Source of the DNA: an uncultured Oscillospiraceae bacterium
GTDB lineage: Bacteria; Bacillota; Clostridia; Oscillospirales; Ruminococcaceae
Length of the DNA stretch: 9,559 nt
Direction of reading: 5' to 3'
NCBI GenBank assembly: GCA_958403605.1
Contig: CATXYA010000034.1
Coordinates: 1 to 9,559 of the forward strand
This document shows positions 5,484-9,559 of the stretch, piece by piece. Each line of letters begins with the position of its first letter. Within the stretch, counting starts at the first letter, position 1. A program made the position numbers and the translations under genes. The notes beneath the pieces were generated by a model. The model ran no database searches. It saw only the letters and a list, made by a program, of their open reading frames with translations, and was not told the DNA's origin.

Positions 5484-5684
5484 ATGCTGCAGTTTAACGT
5501 ACAAAACCTTTTGGACCGGGCCGGGAAAACGCGCTATTGGCTGGTCAAACAGATGAACAGCGATTACGCGACCATCAACCGCATTTGTGATAACCAGGGA
5601 AAATCCGTCCGGTTCGACACGCTCGAAAAGCTGATGAAAATTTTCAACTGCCCGGTGAGCGATATTTTGGTGGAAAAGGAATGA
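5484..5684 (+). CDS. Small XRE/Cro-C1-type helix-turn-helix regulator
   Basis: The 66-aa product is a single HTH domain of the compact YozG/HTH_26 type. It begins MLQFNVQNLLDRAGKTRYWL, followed by a turn and recognition helix near YATINRICDN and the closing segment VRFDTLEKLMKIFNCPVSDI. No other domain is present. It should act as a dimeric DNA-binding protein in the cytoplasm. I chose the ATG at 5484 because family members start about eight residues before this helix. An upstream TTG at 5463 has no ribosome binding site. The site before 5484 (GGAATGGG) is weak. It lies divergent to the abrB-like gene and upstream of the TIR operon, from which it is separated by a terminator. It may regulate itself and neighbours (inference). 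Confidence 0.87.
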   Translation: MLQFNVQNLLDRAGKTRYWLVKQMNSDYATINRICDNQGKSVRFDTLEKLMKIFNCPVSDILVEKE

Positions 5685-5715
5685 CCGCTCCTTTTTCCGC
5701 CGTGTGTGAGCCCCC

Positions 5716-5748
5716 AACGCCTCCCCGCGCGGGAGGCGTTTCTTATTT
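5716..5748 (+). terminator. Intrinsic terminator after the XRE gene
   Basis: AACGCCTCCC (5716-5725) and GGGAGGCGTT (5731-5740) form a perfect 10-bp stem with loop CGCGC, followed by the T-rich tail TCTTATTT. It lies 31 bp after the XRE stop and separates that gene from the TIR operon. Confidence 0.82.
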
Positions 5749-5753
5749 GAACC

Positions 5754-5819
5754 AAGGCTTTGCCGCCTGCGGATGCCGCAGCACCGCAGCGGGCCGCACA
5801 GGGCGGGGCCTTTTCTTTT
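5754..5819 (+). other. Compact GC-rich structured element ending in a T-tract
   Basis: AAGGC (5754-5758) can close on GCCTT (5808-5812), with inner pairing of CCGCC (5763-5767) to GGCGG and a perfect hairpin CTGCGG-ATG-CCGCAG (5767-5781). The hairpin and the CCGCC pairing share position 5767, so they are partly exclusive. The T-rich run TTTTCTTTT (5811-5819) follows. It could be a second, backup terminator or a short structured RNA. No coding potential is apparent. Confidence 0.35.
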
Positions 5820-5839
5820 GCCCTTTCTCGATTTTTCAA

Positions 5840-5868
5840 TTGCGTACCGCCCGGTCCTGTGCTAGTAT
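5840..5868 (+). promoter_or_regulatory. Extended -10 promoter of the 105aa-TIR-SPFH operon
   Basis: TTGCGT (5840-5845) and TAGTAT (5863-5868) are 17 bp apart, and TGC directly before the -10 makes an extended -10 element. Transcription would start near 5875, giving a leader of about 45 nt. That leader contains a hairpin CGGCAG-TGCG-CTGCCG (5884-5899) just before the ribosome binding site. The region between the XRE terminator and this promoter has no gene. Confidence 0.58.
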
Positions 5869-5919
5869 CAACATACAGGGGAACGGCAGTGCGCTGCCGG
5901 TTGCGGAGGAGGAACGTGC

Positions 5920-6237
5920 ATGAAAACAACTAAGCCAAAGCCCGGGCGGCGGCCCGGTGTGCCCCGCGGCCTGCCGGAGCTGCTGAACCGCATCGCCGGG
6001 CTGCGCCAGGTATTGCTGACAACGCCGTCGCCGGAGGAATTCGTCGTCGCGCGTGAAAATTTGATGCAGGCCTACGCCGAGCTGACGGGATACCCGCTGA
6101 AGCATTTCCAGGTGCTTCCGCCGCGGCAGGGTATCGACCAGCTGCTGAAACAGATGCCCGCTTTGGAGGAACAGCTGGTGGCCCGCCGCCTGGAGCAGTA
6201 CCGGCTTCAGCTGGAGCAGGGAGGCGGGCAGCCATGA
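5920..6237 (+). CDS. 105-aa protein of unknown function, first gene of the TIR operon
   Basis: I do not recognise a family. The N-terminus is basic and Pro-rich (MKTTKPKPGRRPGVPRG), then comes a mostly helical body: LPELLNRIAGLRQVLL, a Pro break, PEEFVVARENLMQAYAELTG, and a Gln/Glu/Leu-rich C-terminal helix (about 72-100) that could form a coiled coil. There are no Cys, no membrane segments and no signal peptide, so it should be soluble and cytoplasmic. GGAGG seven bases before the ATG gives a strong start. Its TGA overlaps the ATG of the TIR gene as ATGA (6234-6237), so the two are translationally coupled and probably made in fixed ratio. Such coupling fits a partner, adaptor or inhibitor of the TIR protein; this is inference. 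The reading frame is convincing even though the function is not. Confidence 0.8.
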   Translation: MKTTKPKPGRRPGVPRGLPELLNRIAGLRQVLLTTPSPEEFVVARENLMQAYAELTGYPLKHFQVLPPRQGIDQLLKQMPALEEQLVARRLEQYRLQLEQGGGQP

Positions 6238-8750
6238 CTTCTTCCCTCAAGTGCAAAATGTGCGGCGGCAGCCTGCAGGCCCACGAGGACGAGGGCTTTG
6301 CGGTGTGCGAATACTGCGGGGCGAAAGCGGCTTTGCCCCGCGTCGGCGACGAGCAGCGCGCGCTGCTGTACAACCGGGCGAACCATTTCCGCATGCTGGG
6401 CGAATTCGACCAGGCCCTGGATACTTACGCGGAGATCGTCCGGCAGGACCCGCAGGACGCGGAGGCCTATTTCTGCCTGGCGCTGTGCCGCCACGGCATC
6501 ATCTATGTGGAGGACCCGGCCACGCATGAGCGCGTGCCCACCTGCCAGCGCCTGGGCTATACCCTCTTCACCCAGGACGCCGATTATTGCACGGCGCTGC
6601 AGCTTTCGGCAGGCTACGCCCAGTCCCTTTACCGGCAGGAGGGCGAGCGCATCGCCGCCGTGCAGAAGGGCATTCTGGCCATTTCCAGCCGGGAGGCGCC
6701 CTACGAGGTCTTTTTGTGCTACAAAGAGACCTCCCCCACCGGCCAGCGCACCCAGGCCAGCCTGCTGGCGCAGGACATCTATACGCAGCTGACGCGGGAA
6801 AAGCACCGGGTATTTTTTGCCCGCATCACGCTGGAGCGCAAATTGGGCGAGGAGTACGAGCCTTACATTTTCGCCGCGCTCCACAGCGCCAGCGTCATGC
6901 TGGTGGTGGGCACTGCCAAAGAGGAGTTCGAGGCCCCCTGGGTGGCCAACGAGTGGAAGCGGTTTCTGGCCCTGGCGAAGGAGGACGACGCCAAAATTTT
7001 GATTCCCTGCTACCGGGACATGGACGCCTACGAGCTGCCCGCGGAGCTGCTGCCCTTCCAGGGGCAGGATATGAGCAAGATCGGCGCCATGCAGGACTTG
7101 CTGCACGGCGTGGAAAAGCTGCTCGGCGGCCCCGACAGCGCGCCGTCCTCCTCCGCGCATTTCTTCAGCAAGATCGCCGCCGATGCGCAGCCCCTGCTGG
7201 AGCGGGCCTTCATCCTCATCGAGGATCAGGAGTGGGCCAAGGCGGACCAGCTGCTGGAGCAGGTGCTGAACCGGGACCCCAAATGCGCCCGCGCGTATAT
7301 TGGAAAGCTGCTGGTCAGCCGCCGCAAGGCCAAGGTGCGGGACTTGTTCTCCTGCACGGAGAGCTTTGCGGATGATGTCAATTACCGCCACGCGCTGGAA
7401 TACGGCACCGCGCGGGAGACCGCCGTGCTGCGCCAGACCTGCAACGCCTATGAGGCCCGGCTGGAACAGGAGCAGCGCCAGCGCGAGGCCCAATTAGAAC
7501 AAGAGCGCCGCCAGCGCGAGACCCGCGCCCGCCAGGCCACGCTGCGCCAGCAGCAGCAAAACGAGGCGCTGGCCGCCGAGGAAACGCGGGTGCGCCAGCT
7601 GCTGGCAGATAGCCGCCCCCGGCTGGAGGCGCTGCGTCAGGAGCAGGCGCGTCTTCAGCGGCGGCAGCCCCTGGCGAAGCTGCTGAGCTTTTTCTCCAGC
7701 TTTGCGCTGGGCGTATTCGGCCTGCTGTTGGTCCTGGTGACGTTCACCTTGCTTTTTGGCCAGCTTTCCCAGCCCTCCCTGGCGGTGCGCGGCCTCATTC
7801 TGGTGGGTCTTTGGCTGGCCTGGCTGGCCTACTGCCGAAGCTGCCTGCAGTCCTGGCGGTGCGGCACGGCACGCCAAAAATATACAAAGCCGATCGTACT
7901 GCTGCTCGCCGCCGTCGTCGTCACCTCGTTCGCGCTGATGATGTCCATCGCGGTGGCCTCCAGCAACTACAGCGAGGCGCAGTACGCCCAGGCGACGGCG
8001 GCCATGGAACAGGGCGATTACGCGGGCGCGGCCGCGCTGTTCAACGATGCGGCCGGCTATCAGGACGCCCGGGAGCAATACCGGGCCTGTTACTACCAGC
8101 TGGGGCTGCAGGCCATGTCCCACCGCGATTATGAGACCGCGCAAACCTATTTTACCGAGAGCGCGGACTATCGGGACAGCGCGGAAAAGTGCCTGGAATG
8201 TCTCTGCCTGGCCAACAGCCTGCCCGCGGACAGCAATGTGGCAAAAGAACAGGCGCCCTGGTTTTCCGTGGATGAAACGGGCGCGCTGCGCTTTGACGAA
8301 AGTGTTTACACGGGCGGCGGCGTACTCGCCGTTCCCCCTGTTTTTGACGGCCATCTTGTCACCGCGGTCGCTTCCTACGCGTTCGAGGACTGCAAAACGC
8401 TCACAGAGATCACGGTCCCCAAGACTGTTCTGCGCATCGGAGATTATGCGTTCAAAAACTGCACCGCCCTCACCACATTGAAAATAGAGGACGGCTTACA
8501 AGAGCCTGGCAGCCATATGGTCGTCGGGGCAGAAAATTTGCAGGATATCTATCTGCCTGCCACCCTTACTTCCTTACAATATGACAGTTTAAGAGCGAAT
8601 TACCGGGCGCATGTCACCATCCATTACAATGGTACGCAGGCGCAGTGGGAGGCGCTGGTCGAGAGCAGTCCCACAAAGTACAATTATTCGGAAACCTACC
8701 TCAACGTCTTATGCACCGATACCCCCGCAGACCCAACAACAGAGGAGTGA
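6234..8750 (+). CDS. Membrane TIR protein: zinc ribbon-TPR-TIR-TPR-coiled coil-3 TM-TPR-like-LRR (BspA)
   Basis: The 838-aa product has a zinc ribbon (Cys7/Cys10, Cys25/Cys28), TPR-like helices (about 42-80), and a TIR domain (about 157-295) beginning YEVFLCYKE, with VFFARITLERKLGEEYEPYI (193-212), the strand VMLVVGT and PWVANEWKRFL. Glu206, Glu207 or Glu209 may be the NADase glutamate. Then come TPR-like helices (about 315-350), a Gln/Arg/Glu coiled coil (406-478), and membrane helices at about 484-508, 516-537 and 554-576. Repeats YAQATAAMEQGDYAGAAALF and YETAQTYFTESADYRDS (579-655) and a BspA-type LRR_5 unit (about 700-755; ASYAFEDC, GDYAFKNC) follow. Positive charges before TM1 and between TM2 and TM3 put the N-terminus inside and the LRR outside. 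TIR domains cleave NAD+ or scaffold signalling. GGGAGG is nine bases upstream. Activity is untested; domain calls are by eye. Confidence 0.9.
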   Translation: MTSSLKCKMCGGSLQAHEDEGFAVCEYCGAKAALPRVGDEQRALLYNRANHFRMLGEFDQALDTYAEIVRQDPQDAEAYFCLALCRHGIIYVEDPATHERVPTCQRLGYTLFTQDADYCTALQLSAGYAQSLYRQEGERIAAVQKGILAISSREAPYEVFLCYKETSPTGQRTQASLLAQDIYTQLTREKHRVFFARITLERKLGEEYEPYIFAALHSASVMLVVGTAKEEFEAPWVANEWKRFLALAKEDDAKILIPCYRDMDAYELPAELLPFQGQDMSKIGAMQDLLHGVEKLLGGPDSAPSSSAHFFSKIAADAQPLLERAFILIEDQEWAKADQLLEQVLNRDPKCARAYIGKLLVSRRKAKVRDLFSCTESFADDVNYRHALEYGTARETAVLRQTCNAYEARLEQEQRQREAQLEQERRQRETRARQATLRQQQQNEALAAEETRVRQLLADSRPRLEALRQEQARLQRRQPLAKLLSFFSSFALGVFGLLLVLVTFTLLFGQLSQPSLAVRGLILVGLWLAWLAYCRSCLQSWRCGTARQKYTKPIVLLLAAVVVTSFALMMSIAVASSNYSEAQYAQATAAMEQGDYAGAAALFNDAAGYQDAREQYRACYYQLGLQAMSHRDYETAQTYFTESADYRDSAEKCLECLCLANSLPADSNVAKEQAPWFSVDETGALRFDESVYTGGGVLAVPPVFDGHLVTAVASYAFEDCKTLTEITVPKTVLRIGDYAFKNCTALTTLKIEDGLQEPGSHMVVGAENLQDIYLPATLTSLQYDSLRANYRAHVTIHYNGTQAQWEALVESSPTKYNYSETYLNVLCTDTPADPTTEE

Positions 8751-8756
8751 AGCATC

Positions 8757-9559
8757 ATGGCAGATCTGGCACAGATCCTTCAATACGAAGGCGACAACAC
8801 CACCTTTATCTGGAAGCACCCCCGGGAGGACTTCAACACGTTCTCCCAGCTGATCGTGCACGAATCCCAAGAGGCCGTCCTATTTATGAACGGCCAGGCC
8901 CTGGACCTGTTCGGCCCCGGACGCCACACGCTGCGCACGCAAAATATCCCGCTGCTGTGCAAGGCGCTCAATTGGCCCACCGGCGGCGAGACGCCCTTCC
9001 ACTGCGAGGTCTATTTCATCAACAAAGCGGTGCAGATGGCCATCAAGTGGGGTACCGACAGCCGCGTGCAGTACCTGGAGCCCACCTATCACTTCCCGCT
9101 GGAACTGGGTGCCTGCGGCGAAATGGCCCTGTGCGCCGTGGATTCCCGCCGCCTGCTGGTCTCTCTGGTGGGCACCGAGCGGGACCTGAGCCAGGCGGCT
9201 CTGGTGCGCAAATTCCGCGCCCTGCTGATGACAAAGGTGAAATCCGGCCTGGCGCGGGCGCTGCAGGAGCAGAACTTCAGCATTTTCGAAGTGGACAGCC
9301 ACCTGGATGAATTGTCCGCGTCCCTGCGGGAGCTGGTGGCCCCGGCCTTCGAGGAATACGGCGTCGGGCTGGAACAGTTTTTCGTGACGGCGGTGGCGCG
9401 CCCGGACGGCGACGCGGCGTACGAGAAATTCAAGGAGCTGCACATCCGCCAATATGCGGATGTGGCGGAGGCGCAGCTGCGCCAGCAGGTCGGCATCATC
9501 GACCAGCAGACGCAGGCCCAGCGCATGGTCATCGAGGCGCAGGCCCTGGCGCAGAAGCG
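8757..9559 (+). CDS. SPFH-domain (YdjI-like) membrane-organising protein, 3' end outside window
   Basis: The frame is open for 267 codons to the window edge. The N-terminal half resembles the SPFH/'virion core' YdjI family: SQEAVLFMNGQALDLFGPG (37-55), RTQNIPLLCKAL, a GGETPFHCEVYFINK strand region near 74-88, and IKWGT near 96-100. The SPFH body continues to about residue 220. The visible end (about 230-267) is a Gln/Ala/Glu-rich helix, AEAQLRQQVGIIDQQTQAQR, typical of the coiled coil that precedes a C-terminal zinc ribbon in relatives. SPFH proteins oligomerise at membranes and form microdomains; Bacillus YdjI recruits PspA with the zinc-ribbon membrane protein YdjG. AGAGGAG with nine-base spacing precedes the ATG, only 6 bp after the TIR gene, so the two are cotranscribed. 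A role as scaffold for the TIR protein is inference. Confidence 0.87.
   Translation, partial: MADLAQILQYEGDNTTFIWKHPREDFNTFSQLIVHESQEAVLFMNGQALDLFGPGRHTLRTQNIPLLCKALNWPTGGETPFHCEVYFINKAVQMAIKWGTDSRVQYLEPTYHFPLELGACGEMALCAVDSRRLLVSLVGTERDLSQAALVRKFRALLMTKVKSGLARALQEQNFSIFEVDSHLDELSASLRELVAPAFEEYGVGLEQFFVTAVARPDGDAAYEKFKELHIRQYADVAEAQLRQQVGIIDQQTQAQRMVIEAQALAQK

Noticed and set aside
6207..8354. Long open frames antisense to the TIR gene (for example 6207-7493 and 7494-8354, minus strand)
   Set aside because: High GC with biased third positions creates long antisense frames. Their translations are low-complexity (Gly, Ala, Arg, Gln-rich), lack domains and have no ribosome binding sites.

Overview
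The window looks like a chromosomal stretch from a high-GC member of the Clostridia (Bacillota), probably a gut Oscillospirales-type organism. This is inferred from four things: strong AGGAGG-type ribosome binding sites, a Bacillota-style lipoprotein, an AbrB/SpoVT-like regulator with a C-terminal zinc ribbon, and the XpaC-TelA gene pair known from Bacillus. GC-rich genes are separated by short AT-rich regulatory islands. No tRNA, rRNA, CRISPR array, transposase or phage gene was seen.

Positions 1-2503 (minus strand) hold a probable four-gene operon, read right to left: a secreted lipoprotein of unknown function, a six-helix DUF308/HdeD-like membrane protein, XpaC, and TelA (its 3' part lies outside the window). 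These fit an envelope or toxic-compound stress module. Positions 2504-2640 are a divergent control region in which two good sigma-A promoters run through one another, with a 19-bp inverted repeat. The rightward promoter drives a metallo-beta-lactamase-fold hydrolase (2641-3303).

Positions 3304-5090 hold an Lsa-type ABC-F ribosome-protection gene. It is preceded by a leader with a possible six-codon upstream ORF and three successive hairpins with T-tracts, the layout of an antibiotic-sensing attenuator. The ABC-F gene carries an in-frame TAA at codon 359, so it is a recent pseudogene, a split gene or a sequencing error. Its terminator is built partly from the 3' end of a convergent AbrB-like regulator gene (5067-5324). 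That gene diverges from a small XRE/Cro-type regulator (5484-5684) across an AT-rich operator region.

Positions 5685-9559 hold the most unusual part. After terminators and a fresh extended -10 promoter comes a tightly packed operon of three genes: a 105-aa protein of unknown function, an 838-aa multidomain membrane protein, and an SPFH-domain protein that runs off the window. The 838-aa protein reads, in order, zinc ribbon, TPR, TIR, TPR, coiled coil, three transmembrane helices, TPR-like repeats and a BspA-type leucine-rich repeat. Its predicted topology puts TIR in the cytoplasm and the LRR outside, giving a Toll-like-receptor-like layout in a bacterium. Together with the membrane-organising SPFH protein it is the best candidate in the window for an undescribed sensing or defence system.
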